This document shows positions 8,645-18,100 of a DNA stretch of 64,000 nucleotides, piece by piece. The notes below the pieces were generated by a model. The model was not told where the DNA came from. It saw only the letters and a list, made by a program, of their open reading frames with translations, and did no database searches. Each line of letters starts with the position of its first letter. Position 1 is the stretch's first letter. A program made the translations under genes and the position numbers. This DNA is from Acidobacteriota bacterium (GTDB lineage Bacteria > Acidobacteriota > Vicinamibacteria > Vicinamibacterales > SCN-69-37), in assembly GCA_947467605.1 (NCBI GenBank), contig CANIII010000003.1, positions 1 through 64,000 on the forward strand. The letters run 5' to 3'.

Positions 8645-9304
8645 CTATTCGTCTGCGTCAGCGAGCGCGGAATCAAGATCCGTGCGCAGCCGTTCCACGC
8701 GCGTCCGCAAGGCGAAGAGCGCGCCGAAGAGACACGCAAACGCCACCACGTCCCACCACAACGGGATGCCCATGGATGCCGGCAACGTCGGCACGACGCT
8801 GGTCATCGGATGCAGCGTGCGCCACACGTTCACGGACCAATACACGAATGGCACGAGCGCCATGCCGAACAGACCGACTCCGGCCGACAACGTTTCCGAC
8901 CCGGCGCCGCCGAAGCGACGCAGCAAGACAAACGACCAGTACAGCAGCCACATCACGAGTGTGGACGTGAGCCGCGCATCCCAGACCCACCACACCCCCC
9001 AGGCCTTGCGGCCCCAGAGCGGTCCGGTGACCAGCGTGATGAGGCCGAAGACGATCGCCAGTTCAGCGGCCGCCAGGGCGATGCGGTCCGCCTTCGCGCT
9101 CCGACCGCCCATCAGGTAGATCGCGCTCGCGACGCCGCACATCACGCTCGACACCATGAAGATCATGGCGCTCGGCAAATGGACGTAGAAGATCTTCTGC
9201 ACGAGGCCCATCGTGACTTCGGGCGGCGCGGCATCGATCATAAATGGCGAGGCCGCCAGCATCGCAGCGGCAATCAGGAGCACAACAGGCACGGCGCGCG
9301 TCAT
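8645..9304 (-). CDS. ccmC: Heme exporter subunit CcmC
   Basis: I place the start at the ATG at 9304, which is preceded by GAGGAGG, rather than at the upstream open frame start. The 219-residue product has about six membrane spans and the Trp-rich WWD heme-handling motif (WGVWWVWDARLTS). Conserved His residues lie in the flanking periplasmic loops (FYVHLPSAM and TLHPMTSV). CcmC presents heme to CcmE. The gene is 11 bp from ccmB upstream and 15 bp from the CcmD-like gene downstream. Confidence 0.92.
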   Translation of the reverse strand: MTRAVPVVLLIAAAMLAASPFMIDAAPPEVTMGLVQKIFYVHLPSAMIFMVSSVMCGVASAIYLMGGRSAKADRIALAAAELAIVFGLITLVTGPLWGRKAWGVWWVWDARLTSTLVMWLLYWSFVLLRRFGGAGSETLSAGVGLFGMALVPFVYWSVNVWRTLHPMTSVVPTLPASMGIPLWWDVVAFACLFGALFALRTRVERLRTDLDSALADADE

Positions 9305-9315
9305 TCTCGACCTCC

Positions 9316-10002
9316 TCACTCCCCGAGCAGTGGACCGCAGGTCCACAGGGCGAGCGAGAGAAACACTGCGTCAAAGGATACCAGCATGGCGAGCCACATC
9401 CGGACGACGGCCAGATCGGTCTCGGGCGTAAACAAGGCATTCGTGCCGCGCACGCCGGCAATGATCACGGGCACCACAATCGGAAACAGCACGACCGGCA
9501 GCAGCACATCGCGCGACCGCGCGCGCACGAGCATGGCGGCAAACAACGTCCCCACGGATGCGAAGCCCAGCGTGCCGGTCGCCAGTAGCAAGCACAACAA
9601 TCCTGGCGCGCGACCGAGCGGCGCCTGAAAAAACAACCCCGTGAGCGGCACGAGGACCGCTTCGACGCCGGCAAGCAGGAGCAAGACCGCGAACAGCTTG
9701 CCGAGATACACTGCGGGGCGTTCCACCGGCGAGAGCAGCAAGCCGCGCAGCGTGTCGTGCTCACGCTCACGCTCAAACGTCCGCGTCAACGCGATCGTTC
9801 CTGAGAACGTCAGCGTCACCCACAGAATGCCCGAGGCCGCGCCGGGCGGCACGGTGCTGTCTTCCTGCACAAAACTGAACGCGAAGATGAGCACCGCGGT
9901 GACGGCGAAGAAGACGGTCGTGTAGACCAGCTCGCGACTGCGCGCCTCAACGCGCAGATCCTTGGCGGCAATCAGCCAGGCACTCCGCAGGACGGAGATC
10001 AC
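9316..10002 (-). CDS. ccmB: Heme exporter ABC permease CcmB
   Basis: I choose the GTG at 10002, which overlaps the ccmA stop as GTGA; the longer frame would add a Gly-rich stretch that is only the ccmA 3' end. The 228-residue product has six hydrophobic spans and the FEREREHDTLRGLLLSP segment characteristic of CcmB. With CcmA it forms the ABC part of the heme export complex, which uses ATP to release holo-CcmE from CcmC. Confidence 0.9.
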   Translation of the reverse strand: MISVLRSAWLIAAKDLRVEARSRELVYTTVFFAVTAVLIFAFSFVQEDSTVPPGAASGILWVTLTFSGTIALTRTFEREREHDTLRGLLLSPVERPAVYLGKLFAVLLLLAGVEAVLVPLTGLFFQAPLGRAPGLLCLLLATGTLGFASVGTLFAAMLVRARSRDVLLPVVLFPIVVPVIIAGVRGTNALFTPETDLAVVRMWLAMLVSFDAVFLSLALWTCGPLLGE

Positions 10003-10721
10003 GCCGCCTCCACCGCGAGCGCCGTGCGGTAGCGGGTCAGCAGTGGCGAGCCGTCCATCGGCAGTTCGCAGCACCGACCACGATTGACGACCGTCGCGCG
10101 TGTCGCGATGCGCGCCGCGTAATCGAAGTCGTGTGTGGCCGCGAACACGATCGAGCCGTGGCGGCCGAGCTCCGCGATCCGTTCCACCAGCGCATCCGCC
10201 GAACGGTCATCGAGACCCGTGAACGGCTCGTCGAGCAGCACGAGACGCGGCTGATGCAACAACGCCCGCTCGAGCGCCAGCCGCTGCCGCATGCCCCGCG
10301 AGAATCCGCCGACGCGATCATCGGCACGGTCCGCAAGATTCGCGCGCACGAGCCCACGCTCGACGATGCCGTCCGGATCCGGCAAACGATACAGTCGCGC
10401 CGCAAACGTGAGGTTCTCGCGTGCCGTGAGGTCGGAATAGAGAAACAGTTCGTGTCCGAGAAACCCGATGCGGCCCCGGAGCGCATCACCGGCATCTGCA
10501 GCCGCAGTATCGCCATACCGCACGGCGCCCGACGTTGGCCGCAACAAGGAAGACAGAATATTAAGCAGCGTCGACTTGCCCGCTCCGTTGGGGCCGAGCA
10601 GCACGATGACGTCGCCGGCACTCGCCGACAGCGTTACGCGGCTCAGCGCGCGCCGCCGACCGTACTGCCGCGTGACGTCTGTGATGTCGATCCGATCGAA
10701 GTCCAGCGCGCCGGCACTCAT
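9999..10721 (-). CDS. ccmA: Heme exporter ATP-binding protein CcmA
   Basis: The 240-residue ABC ATPase has Walker A LGPNGAGKST and Walker B LVLLDEPFTGLD. Its signature region reads FSRGMRQRL, the degenerate form usual in CcmA rather than LSGGQ, and the switch His is in AATHDFDY. It powers CcmB/CcmC-dependent handover of heme-loaded CcmE. The start overlaps the stop of the upstream zinc-ribbon gene (ATGA) and its stop overlaps the ccmB GTG, so translation is coupled on both sides. Confidence 0.93.
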   Translation of the reverse strand: MSAGALDFDRIDITDVTRQYGRRRALSRVTLSASAGDVIVLLGPNGAGKSTLLNILSSLLRPTSGAVRYGDTAAADAGDALRGRIGFLGHELFLYSDLTARENLTFAARLYRLPDPDGIVERGLVRANLADRADDRVGGFSRGMRQRLALERALLHQPRLVLLDEPFTGLDDRSADALVERIAELGRHGSIVFAATHDFDYAARIATRATVVNRGRCCELPMDGSPLLTRYRTALAVEAA

Positions 10722-12250
10722 GCCCGGCGGAAGCCCTCGCGCAAGCCGACCATCAGGAAGCCCAGGGCAAATGTCAGCGCAAGGTAGCGGGGCCAGCGCG
10801 GATGATGCGCGAGCCCGTTGACGTCAAACGTCAGCGTGCCACCGGCGCCAAGCGCCGTTGCGCGCGCCACGACGAGGCGTTGCCCTTGATTGACGGTCTC
10901 GCGACGATCGACCAGCTGCGGCGACTCGAGATCTTCCATCTCGACGCGCTGCAGGATCACGGTCGTTTCGGGCACCGGCACCGGCCATGTCTGCGAAATC
11001 GTCTTCGTGCCCGCGCCCGTCGGGATTTCATACGCAAGATTCACTTCCGTCGAGCCCGGCTTGAACGGGCCCAACACCGTGAGGTGCGCGCCGAGCAACT
11101 TTCCCTGCGGCGACGAGCCCTCCATGATGCCGGCGCCCCGAGCGCCGCTCGGCAAGTCGAGCTGCAGCGGACCGCCCAGATCCACCGGCACGCGCGCAGA
11201 GTTGACGATGTCGAGTACGTAGAACACGGTCACGACCTCGTCGCCCGGTTCAACGACCACGCGCGTGTTTGGACCGAGCACGACCGTGCCGCGCACGGCT
11301 GGACCGGCGGCAAGCTTCTGGTCTTCGGCCGCGCGCGCCGTGGCCTCCGGATCGGTCGCAACCAGCACCACACGAAGCCCCGCGCTGCCGATCGTGATGT
11401 CTTTCGAGACCAGCGTCTCCTTCTCAACCACCGCCGTCGCCGTCACCTTGGCGCCAGGCTTGAGCCCCGTCACCGTGGCGCGGCCCTGCGCGTCGGTCCT
11501 CACGGTCTGCGATTTTCCGTCGACGACGATCTGCACCGGTTGATCGGCGATGTTCTTGTCGAAGCCGCCGCGAATCACGCGCACGGTGAGTGCACCGGCA
11601 GGCACATCAGCGGCCGGGAGCGGCACGCCCGAGATTTCTTTCGGATTCGGCATGGCAATCTGTGCCGCGGCCGGCGACGCCCACGCCGTGCCAACAATCA
11701 GCAAGAGCACCATCGCACCGGCAGCGGCCTTCCCCGCCGACCTGTGGGTCTTGTCGGGGCTCAGTGGATTGCCGCAGCTCTTGCAGAATTTCGCATCCGG
11801 ATCGTTCGACGTGCCGCACTTCGAGCAACCATGGGTCGTGGCAGCCTCGACGATCGATGTCTCCGCTTCAAGCCGATCGATGTCGCCGATCAGTGTGGCC
11901 GCCCGCAACCGGAGCGGCGACGCCAGCTTCTGAAAATCGGCGGCGTTGATCTTGCCCATCTTGTGGTCGAACTCCAGTTCCTTGATCGAGTGCAGCACGC
12001 GCTGCTTGTCGGCGACGAGCAAGGCGCGTCGCTCCCCAGACAGCGCGGCCTCGCGAGCCTTCGGCGAAATCAGGGCGAAGAGTGCCGAATGAAAAAAATA
12101 CGCCGCCAAACCACACGCGAGCACACCCGCACTCAGCAGGAGCAACGCCGCCGGATGCGTCTGCGCAGTCAACATGACGGCCACCGTCGCAGCGGCCATC
12201 GACAACAGAATGAAAACCTGGCCTGGCTTAGTCGAGGTCTCGGAGCTCAT
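10718..12250 (-). CDS. Multidomain zinc-ribbon protein with CcmI-like N-terminus
   Basis: The 510-residue protein has two N-terminal membrane spans (residues 10-60). A helical segment follows (VLHSIKELEFDHKMGKI, about 85-101) that resembles the helical part of CcmI. A four-Cys zinc ribbon (C142, C145, C156, C159) comes next, then a third membrane span near 175-195. A large beta-rich region (200-480) contains a carboxypeptidase-regulatory-like domain, and a final span ends in basic residues. It overlaps the ccmF-ccmH stop by 23 bp and ccmA by 4 bp. It probably assists apocytochrome or heme-lyase function, but that is inferred from position and the N-terminal similarity. Confidence 0.7.
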   Translation of the reverse strand: MSSETSTKPGQVFILLSMAAATVAVMLTAQTHPAALLLLSAGVLACGLAAYFFHSALFALISPKAREAALSGERRALLVADKQRVLHSIKELEFDHKMGKINAADFQKLASPLRLRAATLIGDIDRLEAETSIVEAATTHGCSKCGTSNDPDAKFCKSCGNPLSPDKTHRSAGKAAAGAMVLLLIVGTAWASPAAAQIAMPNPKEISGVPLPAADVPAGALTVRVIRGGFDKNIADQPVQIVVDGKSQTVRTDAQGRATVTGLKPGAKVTATAVVEKETLVSKDITIGSAGLRVVLVATDPEATARAAEDQKLAAGPAVRGTVVLGPNTRVVVEPGDEVVTVFYVLDIVNSARVPVDLGGPLQLDLPSGARGAGIMEGSSPQGKLLGAHLTVLGPFKPGSTEVNLAYEIPTGAGTKTISQTWPVPVPETTVILQRVEMEDLESPQLVDRRETVNQGQRLVVARATALGAGGTLTFDVNGLAHHPRWPRYLALTFALGFLMVGLREGFRRA

Positions 12251-14702
12251 CGTCCAAACGCGATTCCATCGCGGCGTCCATTGCGGCCGGCGAGGCGTCG
12301 GCCGAATTGTGCGTTCCGCGACGCGACCAGCGCATCGCCACGCCGCCGATGGCAGCCATGCCGATGAACCCGGTCACATACGGCAGCAGCCATGCGAGGC
12401 GATTGAAGCCCTCGTCGATGGGCTGCGCCAGCACTTCCTGGCTGCCGTATTTCTTCACGAACACGTCAATGATTTCGGTGCGGGACTTCCCGGCCTGAAT
12501 CAGCGTCGAGAGGTCACCGCGCATGTCGGCGGCCATCTGACAGGTACACTCGCCGATCTTCTTGCGGCCGCACGTGCCGCACATGCAGATGATCTCGGCC
12601 TGCATGTCTTTCTCAAGCGGGGTGCGCGGAATGATCGCGACGGTCTGCGAGAGTTCCACGTGTTGTGCCAGCAACCCGGTCTGTGCGAGGCCCACGATGA
12701 GCAGCAGCATCAGCCCCGTCGTTGCGGCGCCTTCCGGTACCTTCCGAGTGGCAAAGGCAAAGGCGCGCTCCGGCAACATCGCGATAAACGACCCAAAGAT
12801 GATCACGCCGACGCCGAACCAGATCCAGTTGATGAGCGGGTTGATGACGATCTTGATCGTGGCGCTCTGCTGCTCAACACTCTGCGTGGCAAGCACGAGG
12901 TAGAGGTCGTCCGCAATGCTGCGGCGAATCGCCACTTCGGTCGTCGGCTCTTCCTCGTGTTTGCGGAAAAACCAGCGCGCCGGATACATCATGCCGAGGT
13001 CTTTGACGCCCTGCTGCACGTGCATGGACGCCGTGATCATCTGCTTCTGGCCGTCGTCGGTGATGCTGAGCTTGTCGTAGCGCAAGGTGTACGTGCCGAG
13101 CGTGACCTGCTGGCCCACGTTGAGGTTCACCTGCTCTTCACGTTGCCCGCCATTGCCGGCCATACCGAGGAACATCAGCACGATGCCGACGTGCACGAGG
13201 TGGCCGCCGTACCGGCGGCGCGAACGGCCGACGAGGCCGATGAGCGCCGTGAAGTGATCCGTGCCCGTCGCCTCGCGACGCACCCGGGTGCCGCCCCAGA
13301 ATTCCTGAATGATGGTGACGGTCGTGAACGCGCAGAGACCGAAGCAGATGCCGGCCGCCCAGAACGGCACGCCGAGCGCGCGGACGCCGGCAACGGTCGC
13401 AATCGTGAACAACGTCGGCCACAGGAATGTGGACCTGAGCGCGCTCGCCGTCGACTTGCGCCAGGCGAGCATCGGTCCGACGCCGGTCAAGAACAGCAGC
13501 ACCAGGCCGATCGGCACCATCCACTTGTTGAAGAACGGCGCGGCCACCGTGAGGCGTTCGCCCCGCAGGGCTTCGCTGAGCGTCGGAAACATCGTCGCAA
13601 ACAAGACAAAGAATGCCGAGAACAGCAACACCCAGTTGTTTGCGAGAAAGGCGGCTTCCTTCGACACGTACGACTCGAGCTCGTGTCGCGAACGCAGCAG
13701 CGGCAGCCGGTAGATGATCGCGGCAAAGCTGACGGTGAGCAGCGTCACCATGAATGCCGTGAACATCCACGCGAGCTCTTTGTCTTCGCCGAAGGCGTGC
13801 ACGGATTGCACGACACCCGACCGCGTCATGAACGTGCCGAAGATCGTCAGGAAGAAGGTCACCACCACGAGCGACACGTTCCAGATCTTCAGCATGCTGC
13901 GCCGCTCCTGCACCATCACCGAGTGCAGAAATGCCGTGGCCGTGAACCACGGCAGCAGGCCGGCGTTCTCGACCGGATCCCAACCCCAGTACCCGCCCCA
14001 GCCGAGCTCTTCATACGCCCAGAGACCGCCGAGCGCGAGCCCGACCGTCAGGATCAGCCACGCCACCATCGTCCAGCGCCGCACAGAGCGCAGCCATGAA
14101 TCGTCCAGTTGCCCGCTGAAGAGGGCCGCCATGCCGAAGGCGTACGGAATCGTCATGCCGACGAACCCGACGTAGAGCATCGGGGGATGAATCGCCATGT
14201 AGAAGTTCTGCAGCAGCGGATTCAGCCCGGCGCCGTCGACCGGCGCTTTCGTCAGGAAGGTCTCGAACGGGTTGTTGTGAATCACGAGGAGAAACAGAAA
14301 GAACATCTCCACGCACGTGATGACCGCGACGACCCACGGGATCAGCAGGCGCTGCCGCTGGCGGTTGATCTGAATCGCGAGGCTGCCGAAAATCGAGAGC
14401 AGTGTGACCCAGAACAGCAGCGATCCGTCGAGGCCGCCCCAGTACGAGGTCAGCTTGTAGAACAACGGTTGCACCGAGTCTGAGTAGTGCTGCACGTACT
14501 TGATGCGGTAGTCGCCAGTGACAAACGCGCGAATGATGATCGCGGAGACCACGAGCATCATCGCCGTCACGGTGTGGAACAGTGCGATGCCGGCGTCAGT
14601 GAATCGCGAGTCTCTGCGGCGCGCGCCGGCGACCGACGCCGCGAACGCCGCGCCGGCAATGACGAACGCCGTCAGGATAATCAGTGTGCCCAGGTTGGCC
14701 AT
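12228..14702 (-). CDS. ccmF: CcmF-CcmH fusion, cytochrome c heme lyase
   Basis: Residues 1-670 are CcmF: many membrane spans, the conserved HPPMLY segment near 172, and the WWD motif WGGYWGWDPVENAGLLPW at about 235-252. The remaining 125-150 residues are CcmH-like: CMCGTC at 706-711, two further Cys at 719 and 721, then MAADMR and a C-terminal membrane anchor. Canonical CcmH has a single LRCxxC motif. CcmF attaches heme from CcmE to the CXXCH sites of apocytochromes, and CcmH reduces the apocytochrome thiols. Fusion places both activities on one chain. No ccmG is present in the cluster. Confidence 0.92.
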   Translation of the reverse strand: MANLGTLIILTAFVIAGAAFAASVAGARRRDSRFTDAGIALFHTVTAMMLVVSAIIIRAFVTGDYRIKYVQHYSDSVQPLFYKLTSYWGGLDGSLLFWVTLLSIFGSLAIQINRQRQRLLIPWVVAVITCVEMFFLFLLVIHNNPFETFLTKAPVDGAGLNPLLQNFYMAIHPPMLYVGFVGMTIPYAFGMAALFSGQLDDSWLRSVRRWTMVAWLILTVGLALGGLWAYEELGWGGYWGWDPVENAGLLPWFTATAFLHSVMVQERRSMLKIWNVSLVVVTFFLTIFGTFMTRSGVVQSVHAFGEDKELAWMFTAFMVTLLTVSFAAIIYRLPLLRSRHELESYVSKEAAFLANNWVLLFSAFFVLFATMFPTLSEALRGERLTVAAPFFNKWMVPIGLVLLFLTGVGPMLAWRKSTASALRSTFLWPTLFTIATVAGVRALGVPFWAAGICFGLCAFTTVTIIQEFWGGTRVRREATGTDHFTALIGLVGRSRRRYGGHLVHVGIVLMFLGMAGNGGQREEQVNLNVGQQVTLGTYTLRYDKLSITDDGQKQMITASMHVQQGVKDLGMMYPARWFFRKHEEEPTTEVAIRRSIADDLYLVLATQSVEQQSATIKIVINPLINWIWFGVGVIIFGSFIAMLPERAFAFATRKVPEGAATTGLMLLLIVGLAQTGLLAQHVELSQTVAIIPRTPLEKDMQAEIICMCGTCGRKKIGECTCQMAADMRGDLSTLIQAGKSRTEIIDVFVKKYGSQEVLAQPIDEGFNRLAWLLPYVTGFIGMAAIGGVAMRWSRRGTHNSADASPAAMDAAMESRLDDELRDLD

Positions 14703-14711
14703 CGGTCGGGT

Positions 14712-15152
14712 CTACTCGCCGCCGCCGCTGGTGCCGGACGCTTTGCCCACGCCAGCCGGATTGCCCACCTTCGGGTCGTACTTCGACGGACACTTCGCCG
14801 TCATGCTCTCGGCGTGAAAGCCGCCGCCATCAAGCCGGCCGGTCACCACAACCTCCGCGCCACCCTTGAACGTATCCGGCACGACACCGCGATACGCCGT
14901 GGTGACAACCTGCCCGTTGTTCTGGAGCGTGAATCGATACTCCAGCGTCTTGTCATTCACGAGGATCGATTTGTCGACGACGAAGCCGTGCAACTGCAGT
15001 CGCTTGCCGTACCACGACTTCGGCCGGTTCATCACTTCGTCCACGTGCTTGTAGTACTCGGTGTCTTTCGAGAGCGTCGTATAGAACAGATAACCCAGTG
15101 AGCCACCGATGAGGGCAACCGTCAGAAGGACACGCACAAGCTTGTTGGACAT
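14712..15152 (-). CDS. ccmE: Periplasmic heme chaperone CcmE, Cys-type
   Basis: I start at the ATG at 15152, preceded by a GAGG ribosome binding site, which gives 146 residues. An N-terminal membrane anchor (residues 5-25) is followed by the OB-fold domain (GFVVDKSI, EYRFTL, VVVTGRL). The heme-attachment motif, HXXXY in E. coli CcmE, here reads CPSKY (C121, Y125), so Cys replaces the covalent heme-binding His. Cys-type CcmE is known from some sulfate reducers and archaea. The gene heads the ccm operon, just downstream of maf. Confidence 0.9.
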   Translation of the reverse strand: MSNKLVRVLLTVALIGGSLGYLFYTTLSKDTEYYKHVDEVMNRPKSWYGKRLQLHGFVVDKSILVNDKTLEYRFTLQNNGQVVTTAYRGVVPDTFKGGAEVVVTGRLDGGGFHAESMTAKCPSKYDPKVGNPAGVGKASGTSGGGE

Positions 15153-15165
15153 AGAGAACCTCGTC

Positions 15166-15750
15166 TCACCGTTCAGGATACGGCTCACCGTACCTCTTAA
15201 GCAAATGTAGGGCCACCTTCACCGGCAATCCGACAATAGTGTCGAAATCCCCGGAAACCCGGCAGACGAACGCCCCGGCGCCTCCCTGAATGCCATAGGC
15301 ACCCGCCTTGTCCATCGGCTCACCGGTCGCGATATAGCCATCAATCTCGTCGTCGGCAATCATTCGCATCTCGACCGCGGACTTTTCCACAACAGAGTAA
15401 ATTTCACCATCGCGGGCGACGGCCACGGCCGTCAACACTTCGTGCGTGCGTCCAGACAGCCGCCGCAGCATGCGCCGCGCGTCCGCCGCGTCCACCGGTT
15501 TGCCCAGCATCTCGTCATCAATAACGACGATGGTGTCAGCGCCGAGCACGCGCAGGCCCGGATGCCGTTCTGCGACGCGCGACGCCTTCGCACGAGCGAG
15601 TCGTTCGGCGTACGCCGCGGGCAGCTCACCCACGTGTGCGGTCTCGTCAACATCCGCGGCATCGACATGACACACGATGCCGGCGGCCGCCAAAAGTTCG
15701 CGACGACGCGGTGAAGCGGACGCCAGAATCAACATTCCGGGCTCAAACAT
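15166..15750 (-). CDS. maf: Maf-family nucleoside triphosphate pyrophosphatase
   Basis: The 194-residue product starts at an ATG at 15750 (an ATG at 15735 is possible). It shows the Maf signature LASASPRRRELL near the N-terminus, LGADTIVV with the catalytic Asp, and the DKAGAYGIQG motif. Maf proteins hydrolyse non-canonical or pyrimidine NTPs, and some members arrest septation. The long open frame upstream to 16062 is antisense to the DciA-like gene and was not accepted. The gene precedes ccmE by 13 bp and may share its transcript. Confidence 0.9.
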   Translation of the reverse strand: MFEPGMLILASASPRRRELLAAAGIVCHVDAADVDETAHVGELPAAYAERLARAKASRVAERHPGLRVLGADTIVVIDDEMLGKPVDAADARRMLRRLSGRTHEVLTAVAVARDGEIYSVVEKSAVEMRMIADDEIDGYIATGEPMDKAGAYGIQGGAGAFVCRVSGDFDTIVGLPVKVALHLLKRYGEPYPER

Positions 15751-15781
15751 TCGTTGATGATAAATTAGGAGGTCAGCCTGC

Positions 15782-16072
15782 ATGGAGTCTGTCTCCACTA
15801 CCGCCACGCACACGATCAAGCTTCTGCTCTCGCGCCAGCCGATGTCGGCGGCGAAGGTGGTGTTTGCCTGGCGCGTGGCCGCTGGCCCCGCACTCTCCCG
15901 CTCGGCGAACGCGGAATGGTCCGCCGAGGGCACGCTGACCTTGCGCGCGCGCGGTGCGGCCTGGCAGCGCGAGCTCGAGCGTGCGTCGCCTGTCATCAAA
16001 GATCGCCTGGCCTTTCTGCTCGGGCAGCCCATCGTTCGTAGAATTCTTGTCGTCGAGGACACTCATGCGTGA
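15782..16072 (+). CDS. DUF721/DciA-like protein
   Basis: This 96-residue protein has the features of the DUF721/DciA family: a short N-terminal helix, the conserved [14 protein letters not shown] segment with its Trp, a beta strand pair ([16 protein letters not shown]), and a C-terminal ILVVE strand. DciA is the ancestral bacterial loader of the replicative helicase DnaB. This copy is short, and many DUF721 proteins of this size are uncharacterised. An AGGAGG ribosome binding site lies 9 nt before the ATG. The 3' end overlaps the thiolase start by 8 bp. Confidence 0.7.
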   Translation: MESVSTTATHTIKLLLSRQPMSAAKVVFAWRVAAGPALSRSANAEWSAEGTLTLRARGAAWQRELERASPVIKDRLAFLLGQPIVRRILVVEDTHA

Positions 16073-17246
16073 ATCCGTGATCGTCAGTGCCGTTCGCACG
16101 CCCACTGGAAAATTTCTGGGCGGGCTCAAAGACTTCAAGGCGCCGCAGCTGGGCGCAATCGCCGTGCGTGAAGCCGTCGCACGCGCGGGCATCGATCCCG
16201 CGCTGGTCGACGAATGCATCATGGGCAACGTCGTCAGTGCCGGCACCGGCCAGGCGCCGGCGCGTCAGGCCGCACTTGCGGCCGGTCTCCATCACCGCGT
16301 GGCCGCGCTCACCATCAACAAGGTGTGTGGGTCGGGGTTAAAAGCCGTGATGCTCGCCCAACAGGCGATTGCCGCCGGCGACATCAACATCGCTGTGGTC
16401 GGCGGCATGGAGTCGATGAGCAACTGCCCGTATCTACTGAGCGGCGCGCGTGAAGGCCTGCGCATGGGCGACGGCAAGATGGTCGACTCGATGATTCACG
16501 ACGGTCTCTGGGATCCGTACGACAACGTGCACATGGGCATGACCGGCGAGCATGTGGCCGACGTCTATAAGGTGTCGCGCGAAGATCAGGACGCGTACGC
16601 CGCCAACAGCCACAAGAAGGCGGCGCACGCCACACGCGAAGGCTGGTTTGCGGATGAGATCTTTTCGGTAAGCATCCCCCAGCGCAAGGGTGATCCGATC
16701 GTCGTGAGCCGGGACGAGAATATCCGTGAGGACACCACGGCCGAGGGGCTCAGCAAGCTGAAACCGGCCTTCAAGAAAGATGGCAGCGTGACGGCCGGCA
16801 ATTCGCCGGGCGTCAACGACGGCGCGTCGGCACTCGTGGTCATGGGCGCGGACACCGCGGCGTCACTCAGCCTGAAGCCGATGGCGCGCATCGTCGCGCA
16901 GGCGACCTCGGGTCTCGATCCGAAGCTCCTCCTGATGACGCCCGTCGAAGCCGTGCGCATGGTGACGACAAAAGCGGGCTGGACGCTCAGTGATGTGGAC
17001 CTCTTTGAGTTGAACGAGGCATTCTCAGTGCAGGCCGTCGCGGTGATGCGCGAACTCGGCATCGACCCCGCGAAGGTGAACGTGCACGGCGGCGCCGTCG
17101 CGCTTGGCCATGCGATTGGCTCGAGCGGTTCGCGCGTGCTGACGACACTGCTCTACGCACTGCGGCGTCACGGCAAGACAAAGGGTGTCGCGACACTCTG
17201 TCTCGGCGGCGGCAACGGCGTCGCGCTCGCAGTGGAGTTGCTCTAA
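16065..17246 (+). CDS. Acetyl-CoA acetyltransferase (thiolase)
   Basis: I start at the ATG at 16065, giving 393 residues, exactly the family length. The nucleophile Cys lies in [10 protein letters not shown], the catalytic His in [14 protein letters not shown], and the second Cys in CLGGGNG. It condenses two acetyl-CoA or cleaves acetoacetyl-CoA in the cytoplasm. The stop overlaps the start of the 3-hydroxyacyl-CoA dehydrogenase gene by one base (TAATG). The pair supports short-chain fatty acid or butyrate/PHB-type metabolism. Confidence 0.94.
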   Translation: MRESVIVSAVRTPTGKFLGGLKDFKAPQLGAIAVREAVARAGIDPALVDECIMGNVVSAGTGQAPARQAALAAGLHHRVAALTINKVCGSGLKAVMLAQQAIAAGDINIAVVGGMESMSNCPYLLSGAREGLRMGDGKMVDSMIHDGLWDPYDNVHMGMTGEHVADVYKVSREDQDAYAANSHKKAAHATREGWFADEIFSVSIPQRKGDPIVVSRDENIREDTTAEGLSKLKPAFKKDGSVTAGNSPGVNDGASALVVMGADTAASLSLKPMARIVAQATSGLDPKLLLMTPVEAVRMVTTKAGWTLSDVDLFELNEAFSVQAVAVMRELGIDPAKVNVHGGAVALGHAIGSSGSRVLTTLLYALRRHGKTKGVATLCLGGGNGVALAVELL

Positions 17247-18100
17247 TGTCTGCTTCGATCAAGACGGTTGGTGTGATCGGCGCCGGCACGATGGGCAATG
17301 GCATTGCGCAGGTCTTCGCGCAGTCGGGCTTCACCGTTCGCCTGCATGACGCGTCGGCCCCGGCCATCGAACGCGCGATGAAGACGATCGACAAAAGTTT
17401 GTCCAAGTTCGTCGAGAAGGGAAAGATCTCGGCGGAATCGAAAATCGACATCGGCAATCGGCTGCACGCGGCATCGACAATCGAAGAGCTCGCAGACTGC
17501 GACTACGTTGTCGAAGCGGTGATCGAGAATCTCGACGTCAAGCGCGCGATTTTCACGGCGCTCGATTCGATCACGCGTCCCGACGTCATCCTCACGTCAA
17601 ACACGTCGTCGATCAGCATCACGACGATCGGCGCATTCACGAAGCGCCCCGAGCTCGTACTGGGTATGCACTTCATGAATCCCGTGCCGCTGATGGCGCT
17701 GGTCGAAACGATTCGCGGTCAGGCGACGTCGTCCGAAGCGATGGCCACGGCCACCGAACTCTGCAAGACGCTCGGCAAGATTCCTGTGGAGGCTGCGGAC
17801 TATCCCGGCTTCATCGCGAATCGCATTCTGATGCCGATGATCAACGAAGCGATCTTTGCGGTCATGGAAGGCGTGGGTACGCCCGAAGCGATTGATCAGG
17901 TCATGAAGCTCGGCATGAACCACCCGATGGGTCCGCTGACGCTGGCCGACTTTATCGGGCTCGACGTCTGTCTCGCCATCATGGAAGTCCTGCACACGGG
18001 CATGGGCGATCCCAAGTACCGCGCGTGTCCCCTGCTCCGCCGCATGGTCGCCGCCGGCCACCTCGGTCGTAAATCGGGGAAGGGTTTCTATAATTACTGA
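17246..18100 (+). CDS. 3-hydroxybutyryl-CoA dehydrogenase
   Basis: The 284-residue protein starts with the Rossmann motif [14 protein letters not shown] and continues with the family markers [20 protein letters not shown] and [10 protein letters not shown]. The C-terminal dimerisation domain ends in the KSGKGFYNY motif. It interconverts acetoacetyl-CoA and 3-hydroxybutyryl-CoA with NAD(P)H. It directly follows the thiolase with a one-base overlap, so the two enzymes act in sequence. No crotonase or acyl-CoA dehydrogenase gene is next to it. Its 3' end overlaps the convergent YdjM-like gene by 7 bp. Confidence 0.93.
   Translation: MSASIKTVGVIGAGTMGNGIAQVFAQSGFTVRLHDASAPAIERAMKTIDKSLSKFVEKGKISAESKIDIGNRLHAASTIEELADCDYVVEAVIENLDVKRAIFTALDSITRPDVILTSNTSSISITTIGAFTKRPELVLGMHFMNPVPLMALVETIRGQATSSEAMATATELCKTLGKIPVEAADYPGFIANRILMPMINEAIFAVMEGVGTPEAIDQVMKLGMNHPMGPLTLADFIGLDVCLAIMEVLHTGMGDPKYRACPLLRRMVAAGHLGRKSGKGFYNY

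Noticed and set aside
12174-14099. A long plus-strand open frame of 641 codons
   Set aside because: It is antisense to ccmF-ccmH, rich in His/Arg as expected for a high-GC shadow frame, and has no domain.
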